Shown: positions 46,259 to 54,549 of the stretch, one piece after another | Layout: every line of letters starts with the position of its first letter | How positions within the stretch are numbered: the first letter of the stretch is position 1 | From: Gammaproteobacteria bacterium | Lineage (GTDB): Bacteria; Pseudomonadota; Gammaproteobacteria; JAURND01 | Length of the DNA: 57,758 nt | Reading direction: 5' to 3' | NCBI GenBank assembly: GCA_035546635.1 | Contig: DASZWJ010000039.1 | Coordinates: 1 to 57,758 of the forward strand | Notes under the pieces: model-generated | What the model saw: only the letters and a program-made list of their open reading frames with translations | Told to the model about the DNA's origin: nothing | The model's database searches: none | Program-made: the position numbers and the translations under genes

Positions 46259-47179
46259 ATGCATATTTTAATCTCAGGTGGTTCTGGATTTATTGGCCAG
46301 GCGTTGGTTAATTACTTTCTAACTCAAGGGCAGCAATTATCGGTTATAAGCCGCAATAAAGAAAAATTACAGCTTTTATTTGGCGCTCAAGTGAATAGTC
46401 TTGACTGGAGCGAGTTGGCGCTGGGAGCTAATCATTGTCAACCGGATGTGGTTATTAACCTCGCGGGAGAAAATATTGCGGGCGGCTTATGGACTCAAGC
46501 TAAAAAACAAAAATTACATACCAGCCGTATGATGGCTACTTTGCAGCTGGTAGATTTTGTTAAAAAATTACCCAGTAAACCCCAATGTTTTATATCGGCG
46601 AGTGGTGTCACTATCTATCCACCATCGACAGAAATTTGCACAGAAGATACAGAGGTTACTAACCCAGCCGGACAAGGTTTTTTAAGGCAGTTGGCCTGGG
46701 ATTGGGAGCAGGCGCTTTTGCCCTTGCAGGGCACAGGGATACGGGTAGTCAATCTACGACTGGCTCCAGTACTGGGGGCTTCAGGTGGCATGCTAAAGCA
46801 GCTACTTTGGCCTTATAAGCTGGGGTTGGGTGGGCGTTTGGGTACTGGTCAGCAGCCATTTCCTTGGGTGGCATTGCCAGATGTAGTACGCGCGGTAGAT
46901 TTTATTATACAGTCCGGTTTAAGCGGCGCAGTCAATATGGTAGCGCCAGAGCTCGTAGATCAAATCACTTTTGCAAAAACCCTGGCTTCGGTATTGCACC
47001 GTCCTTGTATTTTCGCTATGCCAGAGTGGTTATTGCGAAAACTATTTGGACAAATGGCGGAAGAATTATTATTGAATGGGGTTAAGGTCATGCCGGTGCG
47101 GTTATTACAGGCAGGATTTGAATTTAAGTATCCAACGCTGGCGCAGGCGTTAGGCCGGGGCACGTTCTCACCCCCTTAG
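46259..47179 (+). CDS. yfcH: TIGR01777-family epimerase YfcH
   Basis: A 306-residue extended-SDR protein with 'MHILISGGSGFIGQALVNYF' (NAD(P) motif GGxGFIG), 'PDVVINLAGENIAGGLWT', 'FISASGVTIYPP' and the C-terminal DUF1731 region 'VMPVRLLQAGFEFKYPTLAQAL'. The active-site Tyr (GVTIYPP) is present but the canonical YxxxK Lys is not, as is usual in this family. The physiological substrate is unknown. AGGGAG lies 8 bp before ATG. The last residues (TFSPP) are encoded by the beginning of a palindromic repeat. Confidence 0.9.
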   Translation: MHILISGGSGFIGQALVNYFLTQGQQLSVISRNKEKLQLLFGAQVNSLDWSELALGANHCQPDVVINLAGENIAGGLWTQAKKQKLHTSRMMATLQLVDFVKKLPSKPQCFISASGVTIYPPSTEICTEDTEVTNPAGQGFLRQLAWDWEQALLPLQGTGIRVVNLRLAPVLGASGGMLKQLLWPYKLGLGGRLGTGQQPFPWVALPDVVRAVDFIIQSGLSGAVNMVAPELVDQITFAKTLASVLHRPCIFAMPEWLLRKLFGQMAEELLLNGVKVMPVRLLQAGFEFKYPTLAQALGRGTFSPP

Positions 47180-47316
47180 AAAAAGGGGGTCGAAGGCCGT
47201 AAGGCCTGAGGGGGGATTTAAAGAGTTTTGGGTGCCTAATATTGTGTGTTAGTACTCCCAGCTTTTTAAATCCCCCCTCAGGCCTACGGCCTTCGACCCC
47301 CTTTTTCTAAGGGGGT
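47170..47316. mobile_element. Palindromic element, family C copy 1 (MITE-like)
   Basis: Arms of about 50 bp (CCCCCTTAGAAAAAGGGGGTC, GAAGGCCGTAAGGCCTGAGG, GGGGATTTAAA) pair with their inverted counterpart across a ~45-bp core containing TTAGTACTCCC. It sits between convergent yfcH and xylA and contributes the yfcH stop codon. Copies 2 and 3 lie at 49483 and 51132; copy 2 is inverted relative to this one. Confidence 0.85.
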
Positions 47317-47350
47317 TAAATTGTCTCCCCCTTTTTCAAAGTGGTTAAAT

Positions 47351-48664
47351 TTAAATCGCCTCATTCACAATGCTTTCTAATAATTCCTGATGACCAGAAA
47401 CCGGTTTAGGCTCTAAGCCTTGTTTTAGAACCTCTGCAGCGATCCTTTCAAAATCTGCCTTGCCACCCAGTATCTCAGCGCCGAGACCAGATTTCCAACC
47501 GGCATAACGTTGGTTGACAAAGTTTTGTAATTCGCCGCTAGTGATTAATTTGGCTGCAACCAGCAGGCTGCGTGCCAGGGTGTCAACGCCGCTGATATGG
47601 GCATAAAACATATCTTCTAAATCAATACTCTGACGGCGTAACTTCGTATCAAAATTAAACCCGCCGTTTTCAAAACCACCGTGCTGTAAAATGTAATACA
47701 AAGCCAGTGTGGTATCGTTTAAATCCATAGGGAATTGATCTGTGTCCCAGCCAAGCTGCGCATCCCCACGGTTAGCGTCAATGCTGCCAAAAATGCCATT
47801 AGTGTAGGCGTAAGCAATTTCATGTGGGAAGCTGTGTCCAGACAGTGTGGCATGATTGGCTTCAATATTGACTTTAAATTCTTTCTCCAAGCCGTATTTT
47901 TGTAAAAAGGCTAATACCGTGGCGCTGTCAAAATCATATTGGTGTTTAGTCGGCTCGCAGGGTTTAGGTTCAATGAGGAAGGTGCCTTTGAAGCCTATTT
48001 TGTGTTTATAGTCCACCAACAGTGATAAAAATCGACCCAACTGTTCACTTTCCTGACGTAAGTCAGTATTGAGTAAGGTGTCGTAACCTTCACGTCCGCC
48101 CCATAATACATAATTGGCGCCTTTTAATTGGTGGGTAATGTCTAGGGCTTGTTTAACTTGTGCGACGGCATAGGCGAATACTTCTGGGTTAGGATTCGTG
48201 GCAGCACCTGCCATGTAACGGCGGTGACTGAATAGATTGGCGGTTCCCCATAAGAGTTTAATGCCTGTTTTTTGCATTTGTGCGGCGATTTTTTCCGCAA
48301 TGTGCTGCAAATTGCGGTTGGATTCTTGCAGGTTATTGCCTTCTGGGGCGACATCACGGTCGTGGAAGGTGAAAAACGGTAAGCCTAATTTACTGATGAA
48401 TTCAAATGCGGCTAACACCCTTTGTTCGGCGCGTTGCATGGGATCGGCAGCTTGCAGCCAGGGGCGGTCAAAAGTAGCTTCGCCAAAAATATCCTGTCCA
48501 GACCAACAAAAAGTGTGCCAGAAGCACACAGCCATTCTGAGATGTTCTTCCATGGTTTTATTTAATACTTGTTGTTGAGGGTTGTAATAGCGGTAGGCTA
48601 GGGGATTTTTTGTTTGTGGACCTTCGTATTTAATATGATTAATGTTAGGGAAAAATTCTGTCAT
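47351..48664 (-). CDS. xylA: Xylose isomerase
   Basis: XylA converts D-xylose to D-xylulose with two divalent metals. The 437 residues from ATG at 48664 begin MTEFFPNINHIKYEGPQTKN and contain 'FTFHDRDVAPEG' (catalytic His), 'VLWGGREGYDTLLNTD', 'FLIEPKPCEPTKHQYDFD', 'KVNIEANHATLSGHSFPHE' and 'LGWDTDQFP', covering the metal ligands. A 16-codon upstream extension is unconserved. It is last in the minus-strand xylose locus. No xylR-type regulator or ABC transporter is in view. Confidence 0.96.
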   Translation of the reverse strand: MTEFFPNINHIKYEGPQTKNPLAYRYYNPQQQVLNKTMEEHLRMAVCFWHTFCWSGQDIFGEATFDRPWLQAADPMQRAEQRVLAAFEFISKLGLPFFTFHDRDVAPEGNNLQESNRNLQHIAEKIAAQMQKTGIKLLWGTANLFSHRRYMAGAATNPNPEVFAYAVAQVKQALDITHQLKGANYVLWGGREGYDTLLNTDLRQESEQLGRFLSLLVDYKHKIGFKGTFLIEPKPCEPTKHQYDFDSATVLAFLQKYGLEKEFKVNIEANHATLSGHSFPHEIAYAYTNGIFGSIDANRGDAQLGWDTDQFPMDLNDTTLALYYILQHGGFENGGFNFDTKLRRQSIDLEDMFYAHISGVDTLARSLLVAAKLITSGELQNFVNQRYAGWKSGLGAEILGGKADFERIAAEVLKQGLEPKPVSGHQELLESIVNEAI

Positions 48665-48740
48665 GGGGGCTCCGAAAGGTTGTGATGAGATTAATTTTTC
48701 TTCCCAAAGCACTATTTTCCTTTCTCTAACCTTCTCTAAC

Positions 48741-48797
48741 CAGGGGCGCTATAATCCCCTCTTCCCTTGTGGGAGTGGGGGCGCAGTGGAGGGAAGA
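48741..48797. repeat. Family A element upstream of xylA
   Basis: 'gcgctataatcccctcttcccttgtgggagtgggggcgcagtgg' is a diverged family A copy with the same GCrCT...AGTGs-type ends as those at 6632 and 12500. It lies between xylA and the IcmL-like gene. Confidence 0.65.
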
Positions 48798-48855
48798 AGG
48801 TCTATAGTGCGTAGTTAGTCTATGCAACTTGTAGAAGAAACATCAATCCAAAATT

Positions 48856-49407
48856 TTATTTTGTCGTCATGACTAATGAATTAATAGCAATTCCCTGAGC
48901 ATTGATATTTGGTGGTGTTTTTACCACGGTTACAGTAATGCTGCCAAGTTGTTCTTGCACTTCGGCATTATTTTCAGTGCTGGCGTAAACTAGCTTAACC
49001 GGCATTTCAATTTTCCAGGTATAGATGCCGGTTTTTGCGTCTTGGCTGATAATTTTTGCATCACCGTCTAGAGTGCCGCTTAAGCGGAGTTTACGTTCTT
49101 TGATTGTGGTGATATTGCCTGAGGCATCTAAGGCACGGTTGTATTCTTTCCAAGCTTGGGGGGTGAAGTTGCGTGAAGCGGCTTTTAGGACATCTTTGTA
49201 ATTTTTATAGTCTAGGTTAAAGGTCTTAAGCACGGCTTGTTCTGTCCAGCCTAATAATGCACTTTGCGGTAATTCAGGGGTTGCCAGTGGGTTAGGGGCT
49301 GGGGGAGCGGCTAGGGAGGGGGTTGCCAAGGTAAATGTGGCCGTGACTAATAAGGTAAATGCAAGTTTGGTGATTAACTTGCAGGTTTTGTTTTGGGTCA
49401 ATGTCAT
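48856..49407 (-). CDS. IcmL/DotI-family secreted protein
   Basis: The 183-residue protein has a signal peptide (hydrophobic 'LAFTLLVTATFTLATPSLAA', cleavage near residue 34), then a single IcmL/DotI/TraM-type domain: 'LLGWTEQAVLKTFNLDYKNYKDVL', 'FTPQAWKEYNRALDASGNI', 'IYTWKIEMPVKLVYAS' and 'GSITVTVVK'. Full DotI/IcmL proteins are inner-membrane parts of the Dot/Icm type IV secretion system; stand-alone signal-peptide versions occur in multiple copies in Legionellales. A periplasmic role near the T4SS is inferred. It lies between xylB and xylA, an unexpected place. Confidence 0.85.
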   Translation of the reverse strand: MTLTQNKTCKLITKLAFTLLVTATFTLATPSLAAPPAPNPLATPELPQSALLGWTEQAVLKTFNLDYKNYKDVLKAASRNFTPQAWKEYNRALDASGNITTIKERKLRLSGTLDGDAKIISQDAKTGIYTWKIEMPVKLVYASTENNAEVQEQLGSITVTVVKTPPNINAQGIAINSLVMTTK

Positions 49408-49482
49408 GGTGTATTCCTTAAAGTGATGAATTTTACTATATTACCTCAGTATTGGAATAAAATCCTTTTTCCTCTTGAAGTC

Positions 49483-49639
49483 CCTCACCCCCTTTGAAAA
49501 AGGGGGTCGAAGGCCGCAAGGCCTGAGGGGGGATTTAAGAAGCTGGTCAGTACTAAATTAGTAATATTATGCACCCAAACTCTTTAAATCCCCCCGCAGG
49601 CCTTAAGGCCTGCGACCCCCTTTTTCAAAGTGGGTGAGG
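49483..49639. mobile_element. Palindromic element, family C copy 2
   Basis: Same architecture as copy 1 but inverted: the core, read in reverse, gives GGGTGCATAATATTACTAA and TTAGTACT, matching copy 1's GGGTGCCTAATATT...TTAGTACT. Arms end CCTCACCC...GGGTGAGG. The right end abuts the xylB stop codon exactly. Confidence 0.88.
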
Positions 49640-51106
49640 TTACAAAGCCTCCGCAAAAACCCCACGCAACTGCCCATAAAGTTGTTGGAATATTGCCCGT
49701 TTTTTGGCATAGGTTTCAAGTAAGTTCTGCTCAGGTGCAACAGTATTTTCAATGGGCGGTGTGGAAAATGCATTTTCTGGATTAATAGAATGCACCGCCA
49801 GCCATCCCAAGCGCGCAGCGCCAAGGGCAGCGCCGGCTTCGCGATCTTCACGATAGACTAAAGGCCGGTTGAGTACAGTGGCTAATATTCTTCCCCAGTA
49901 AATACTGCGTGCCCCGCCGCCAACCACGGCCACTTCTTGAATGGGCAATTGCGCAGCCAACATGGCATCCTGCCCATCGGCAAATGCAAAGGCCACTCCT
50001 TCCAATACGGCGCGTGTTAGGTCGCTGCGTTGGGTGGTGTGACTTAGGCCGAAAAATACACCCCGGGCATAAGGATCATTATGCGGCGTGCGCTCGCCAG
50101 ATAAATACGGCAGAAAAATAATCGTATCATGGCTGGGGGGAGTCGTTTCAGCTTCTTCCAGTAATTCGAAAGGAGAGGCTCCAACGACACTGGACAGCCA
50201 ACTCAGACAGCTGGCGGCACTTAAGTGCACCGTCATTTGGTGCCAAAGTTTCGGTAAGCAATGGCAGAAAGTATGCACGCCAGCAGTTGGGTTAGTGCGG
50301 TAGTCTTTGCTAGCGACAAAATAAACTCCTGAAGTACCCAATGATAAAAAAGCACTACCAGGGGCAATGACATTCATGCTGACCGCGGCGGCTGCATTAT
50401 CACCGGCACCGCCGGCAACAATAGTCTCGGGTGGAATACCCCACTCTACTGCCAATTCAGGCGTCACTTGCGCAGTTGCGTCACAGCCCTCAAACAATTC
50501 TGGCATATGCGTCAACTTTAATCCGGTGGCTTGTAGCATTTCCTCTGACCAGCGACGTTGACCTACATTTAACCAAGCAGTGCCTGATGCATCGGAGGGA
50601 TCAGTTGCATAAACGCCTGTCATCAAAAGACGCAGATAATCTTTAGGCAGAAGAACTTTAGCGACCTGGCTGAAAACCTCTGGTTCATGCTCTGCCACCC
50701 ACAATAATTTGGGCGCAGTAAAACCGGCCATAATGAGGTTGCCGGTGATGGTTTGGTATTGTGGTACACGTTCAGCAAGGATTTGGCATTGTTTGGCTGA
50801 TCGGCCGTCATTCCATAAAATGGCTGGGCGTAGTACCTGATTGTGCTGATCCAATAAGGTAGCGCCGTGCATTTGGCCGGATAGACCGATGGCCTTGACC
50901 TGTGCCAATAAATCGGCGTGATTGATTTGTAAGGTTTTAATGGTGTCGCAGGTTGCTAGCCACCAGTCGTGTGGGTTTTGTTCTGACCAGAGGGGTTGCG
51001 GTTGAGTAATTGGCAGTGAACAGGAAGCCTGAGCTTTAATGTTCTGGGTTTCGTCCATTAGGACGGTTTTTACTGCGGAAGTGCCTAAGTCTATGCCGAG
51101 ATACAT
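49640..51106 (-). CDS. xylB: Xylulokinase
   Basis: FGGY-family kinase phosphorylating D-xylulose to xylulose 5-phosphate, feeding the pentose phosphate pathway. The 488 residues start MYLGIDLGTSAVKTVLMDE (phosphate-1 motif) and include 'GLSGQMHGATLLD' (substrate site), 'AILWNDGRSAKQC', 'GDNAAAAVSMNVIAPG', 'LSLGTSGVYFVA' and 'VAVVGGGARSIYWGRILA'. The stop abuts palindromic element copy 2; copy 3 lies 25 bp upstream of its start. It is transcribed with the transporter upstream, with the element in between. Confidence 0.96.
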   Translation of the reverse strand: MYLGIDLGTSAVKTVLMDETQNIKAQASCSLPITQPQPLWSEQNPHDWWLATCDTIKTLQINHADLLAQVKAIGLSGQMHGATLLDQHNQVLRPAILWNDGRSAKQCQILAERVPQYQTITGNLIMAGFTAPKLLWVAEHEPEVFSQVAKVLLPKDYLRLLMTGVYATDPSDASGTAWLNVGQRRWSEEMLQATGLKLTHMPELFEGCDATAQVTPELAVEWGIPPETIVAGGAGDNAAAAVSMNVIAPGSAFLSLGTSGVYFVASKDYRTNPTAGVHTFCHCLPKLWHQMTVHLSAASCLSWLSSVVGASPFELLEEAETTPPSHDTIIFLPYLSGERTPHNDPYARGVFFGLSHTTQRSDLTRAVLEGVAFAFADGQDAMLAAQLPIQEVAVVGGGARSIYWGRILATVLNRPLVYREDREAGAALGAARLGWLAVHSINPENAFSTPPIENTVAPEQNLLETYAKKRAIFQQLYGQLRGVFAEAL

Positions 51107-51131
51107 GGAGTTTGCCTTTTAATTGAGCTCT

Positions 51132-51281
51132 TACCCCCTTTGAAAAAGGGGGTCGTAGGCCGAAGGCCTGCGGGGGGATTTAAAGAGTTTGGAGTACTTA
51201 AGAGTTCTTTTAGTACTCATTAGCTCTTTAAATCCCCCCTCAGTCCTTACGGACTTCGACCCCCTTTTTCAAAGGGGGTGA
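51132..51281. mobile_element. Palindromic element, family C copy 3
   Basis: ACCCCCTTTGAAAAAGGGGG, GTAGGCCGAAGGCCTGCGG and GGATTTAAAGAGTTTGG on the left are mirrored on the right around a core with AGTACT twice. It lies between the transporter stop (51307) and xylB. Confidence 0.88.
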
Positions 51282-51306
51282 GGAAGAAGGGGGGGGTGCT
51301 TGATAC

Positions 51307-52704
51307 TTAGCAGACTTTAGTTCCCAAATTCCGTGTGGATAAGCCTTTGTATAAATTCATTTCAATCTGCTCCAGCGACACCCCTTTGGTTTCCGGTACC
51401 AGAAAATACACAAAAGCCAGTGATAACACCGAAACCACACCATAAATCAGAAAAGTCCCACTAGCACCTAATAAGTTCACCAAAGTTAAAAACGTCAGTG
51501 CCACAATCATATTACTGCCCCAGTTAGCACAAGTGGCGAGGCTAGAACCTAAACCCCGAACTCTTAGCGGATAGATTTCCGCAATCATTAACCACATAAT
51601 GGGTCCCAGGCTGAAGGCGAAACAAGCGATATAAAATACCATGCTACCCAGTGCCACCCATTTCAGTGAGGGCAAGGCCGTAGGGTCTTGATTAAATGCC
51701 CAACTCAGTGCAAAAAGGGAGAGTGCCATGCCGACCAAGCCTAATAGCAGCAAAAATCGGCGGCCTAGGGTGTCAATTAAGGGTAGGGCGATCAGGGTAA
51801 ATAATACGAAGCTAATGCCAATGCCCATCGTCGCTAGAATCGCCGTAGTCGCACTTTCAAACCCGGCCATTTTGAAAATAGTGGGCGCATAATAAATAAT
51901 GGTATTGATACCTGTGACTTGCTGAATAATCGCTAATCCTACACCGATGGTAATGGTTGGACGAATCAAGGAGCTAAACAGCATTTTCCAGCTACCATGT
52001 TGATGTTGCAGATTACTACGAATCGCACTTAATTCCGTTTCGACTTCTTGCGCATGGTTGCGGATGCGCAACAAAGTGGCTTTGGCTTTATCCTCAAAAC
52101 CACGTGATACCAACCAGCGTGGGCTATCAGGTAAAGACAGCATGCCTAAAAAAAGCAATACCGCAGGCACCAACCCAGCTCCCAGCATCCAACGCCAGGC
52201 GCCGGATGGGGCAAAATAATAATCCACGATGTAAGACAACAGAATACCAATGGTGATGGCTAACTGATTAAGCGACACTAGGGCGCCGCGGTAACGGCTG
52301 GGGGCGATTTCGCTGATGTACAGCGGCGCAACATAAGAGGCAACACCAATAGCCAGGCCGACGATGATACGTCCAATAATGAGGGTAAGGATGGAAGTGG
52401 CAAATGCGGTAATTAATGTGCCAAGGCTAAATATCAGGGCATCGGCGATTAGCAAGCGTTTACGACCCCAGCGATCGGTGAGCCTGCCGCTGATCGCTGC
52501 CCCGAGTAACGCACCCAGTAACACACCGCTGACAACTACGCCGTTCATTTGCGGGGTGAGTGCGAATTTATCGTTGATAAATAATATGGCGCCTGAAATG
52601 ACGCCTGTGTCATAGCCGAATAAAATACCGGAGAGAGCGGCTACGGCGACGATGAAAATAAGAAAGGAACTGAGTTTTTGATTGGCGGGTATGGATTGGG
52701 GCAT
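51307..52704 (-). CDS. MFS sugar porter (XylE/GalP type), probable xylose/H+ symporter
   Basis: Twelve-helix major facilitator, 465 residues from ATG at 52704 (MPQSIPANQKLSSFLIF...). Sugar-porter signatures: 'GILFGYDTGVISGAILF', 'GRLTDRWGRKRLL', 'PLYISEIAPSRYRGALV', 'LPDSPRWLVSRG', 'IQQVTGINTIIYYAPTIF', 'DTLGRRFLLLLG', 'EIYPLRVRGLGSSLA' and the C-terminal 'LVPETKGVSLEQIE'. The neighbours xylB and xylA suggest D-xylose as substrate; the family also carries galactose and arabinose, so specificity is inferred. A 32-codon upstream extension lacks family features. Confidence 0.92.
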   Translation of the reverse strand: MPQSIPANQKLSSFLIFIVAVAALSGILFGYDTGVISGAILFINDKFALTPQMNGVVVSGVLLGALLGAAISGRLTDRWGRKRLLIADALIFSLGTLITAFATSILTLIIGRIIVGLAIGVASYVAPLYISEIAPSRYRGALVSLNQLAITIGILLSYIVDYYFAPSGAWRWMLGAGLVPAVLLFLGMLSLPDSPRWLVSRGFEDKAKATLLRIRNHAQEVETELSAIRSNLQHQHGSWKMLFSSLIRPTITIGVGLAIIQQVTGINTIIYYAPTIFKMAGFESATTAILATMGIGISFVLFTLIALPLIDTLGRRFLLLLGLVGMALSLFALSWAFNQDPTALPSLKWVALGSMVFYIACFAFSLGPIMWLMIAEIYPLRVRGLGSSLATCANWGSNMIVALTFLTLVNLLGASGTFLIYGVVSVLSLAFVYFLVPETKGVSLEQIEMNLYKGLSTRNLGTKVC

Positions 52705-52887
52705 AGATTGGCTCGCTAGTGTTAGAATGATGAGGCTTGTCCAATTGAGCCTGGCTGGCCTAGGTGGTGGCAAGTATATATTATTTGGGAGCAAAGACAA
52801 GATTGCTAGTTTTTATTCAGAATGCCTTGCATATTCCCAACCCATACCCATATCTATTAAAAATTCTACTCACACAAGGAGAAGCTA

Positions 52888-53610
52888 ATGGTGTTTGATT
52901 TATCACAAAAAAAGGTCGTTATCATCGGCGGCAGTTCCGGCATGGGACTGGCCACAGCTAAAGCTGCAGATTTGTTAGGCGCGGAAGTGATTTTAGCCGG
53001 ACGCAGCCAAGACAAGCTGCAGGCAGCCGCTAAAGAGTTAACTCACGGCGCTAAGACGCAGTCATTAGACATAGCCCAACCAGAACAGCTCCAAGCATTT
53101 TTTGAGAAAATTGGCCACTTCGATCACTTATTGACTCCAGGTTCAGTGGTGCATGTTGGCGGTTTTACTCAGATGCCGTATCAAGAAGAACATGCCTCGT
53201 TCGACAGTAAATTTTGGGGTCAGTATTATGCAGCGAAATATGCTGTGCCATATATTAATCTAGGTGGTTCTATCACGCTGTTTTCTGGCTGTTGGGGGCA
53301 TCGTCCGGTACGAGGCTCAGCTATTCCTGCTTCTATCAATGGTGCAATAGAGGCATTAGCGCGGGCGTTGGCAGTGGAGCTAGCACCGCTTAGAGTCAAT
53401 GCGATTTGTCCGGGCATTGTCGATACGCCATTATTTTCCGCTATGCCAGAAAATGAAAGAAAGGCATTTTTTGAGCAGACTGCAAAAAGTCTGCCGGTGG
53501 GTAGGGTAGGGACACCGGAAGATGTGGCGCAGACTGCTATTTATTTGATGGTAAATGGTTATACAACTGGGAATACGGTATTTGTGGATGGTGGTGATGC
53601 GTTGCGATGA
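52888..53610 (+). CDS. SDR-fold protein lacking the canonical Tyr-x3-Lys
   Basis: The 240-residue Rossmann protein has the nucleotide motif 'IIGGSSGMGLATAKA' and typical 'LAVELAPLRVNAICPGIVDTPLF'. At the active site, 'GSAIPASINGAIEALARAL' aligns with the usual 'YSASKGALEAL' so that Tyr is replaced by Pro147 and Lys by Asn151; Ser133 is kept. Members with this 'A-x-NGA-[IV]-EAL' pattern exist in other bacteria, so it is probably a genuine divergent subfamily rather than an error. Catalysis, if any, must differ. AAGGAG is well placed before ATG. It is divergent from the sugar porter and 33 bp upstream of the Rpn gene. Confidence 0.88.
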   Translation: MVFDLSQKKVVIIGGSSGMGLATAKAADLLGAEVILAGRSQDKLQAAAKELTHGAKTQSLDIAQPEQLQAFFEKIGHFDHLLTPGSVVHVGGFTQMPYQEEHASFDSKFWGQYYAAKYAVPYINLGGSITLFSGCWGHRPVRGSAIPASINGAIEALARALAVELAPLRVNAICPGIVDTPLFSAMPENERKAFFEQTAKSLPVGRVGTPEDVAQTAIYLMVNGYTTGNTVFVDGGDALR

Positions 53611-53643
53611 TAATAAATCTTTTAAAACTGTAGGTAAAAACAG

Positions 53644-54522
53644 ATGTCTCGATATTTAGATCCAAAAGCTGATGTGGTTTTCAAAAAAATCTTTGGAGAA
53701 CATCCAGATTTGCTGAAAAGTTTTTTAAACGCGGTGCTGCCCTTAAGTGATGATCAGAAAATTGCATCATTAGAGTATTTATCAGGTGAACAAGTGCCGG
53801 TTATTCCCCTATTCAAAGCCACCATAGTCGATGTGAAATGCACCGACCAGTATGGGCGCGTGTTTATTGTAGAGATGCAAATTCAGTGGACAGCGAGTTT
53901 TATGCAGCGCATGTTTTTTAATGCCAGTAAAGCCTATATCAAACAATTACAGACAGGAGAAGATTACCATCTGCTCAAACCGGTTTATGGTCTGGGATTG
54001 ATTGCCAGCGAATTTGATCCTGATCCAGATCATTGGTACCACCATTACAAAATGGTTAATGTAGAGAAGCCGGCGATTGAAATTAAAGATTTGCAGTTGG
54101 TATTTATTGAGTTGCCAAAATTCAAAAGTAAAACCTACCGAGAAAAGAAGCTGCAGGTGTTGTGGTTGCGTTTCATATCTGAGCTAGATACCAAGACTCG
54201 GGATATTCCAGAAGAATGGCTGCGTGTACCGGAAATTAAAAAAGCCGTCAGTTTGGCGGAAGAAGCAGGCTATACGTCCAGTGAATTGGAGGCTTATGAT
54301 AAATACTGGGATGCCGTGAGTACTGAGAAAACCCTAATCAGTGGGTTTTATGAGAGTGGCCTGCAAAAAGGACTGGAAACCGGTCGAGAAGAGGGCCGTC
54401 AAGAGGGAGAACTAAAAACTAAACAAGCCATAGTGCGTAAGTTGCTCGCTAAATCAGTGCCGTTATCAGAAATTTCTGCATTAACAGAACTCACTGTAGA
54501 TGAAATTAAAGCAATGGTATAG
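53644..54522 (+). CDS. Rpn-family recombination-promoting nuclease / PD-(D/E)XK putative transposase (paralogue 2)
   Basis: The 292-residue protein is a close paralogue of the one at 19262: MSRYLDPKADVVFKKIFGEH opening, nuclease core 'ATIVDVKCTDQYGRVFIVEMQIQW', shared 'YHLLKPVYGLGLI', 'WYHHYKMVNV', 'KDLQLVFIELPKFK' and 'REKKLQVLWLRFISEL'. The C-terminal Gly/Gln/Glu segment is shorter ('GLQKGLETGREEGRQEGE'), so the tandem repeat differs between copies. DNA cleavage and recombination promotion are inferred from E. coli Rpn proteins. It lies just before an ankyrin-like gene. Confidence 0.93.
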   Translation: MSRYLDPKADVVFKKIFGEHPDLLKSFLNAVLPLSDDQKIASLEYLSGEQVPVIPLFKATIVDVKCTDQYGRVFIVEMQIQWTASFMQRMFFNASKAYIKQLQTGEDYHLLKPVYGLGLIASEFDPDPDHWYHHYKMVNVEKPAIEIKDLQLVFIELPKFKSKTYREKKLQVLWLRFISELDTKTRDIPEEWLRVPEIKKAVSLAEEAGYTSSELEAYDKYWDAVSTEKTLISGFYESGLQKGLETGREEGRQEGELKTKQAIVRKLLAKSVPLSEISALTELTVDEIKAMV

Positions 54523-54549
54523 AAATTTTAATAGAGGCTAAGGGTGAAA

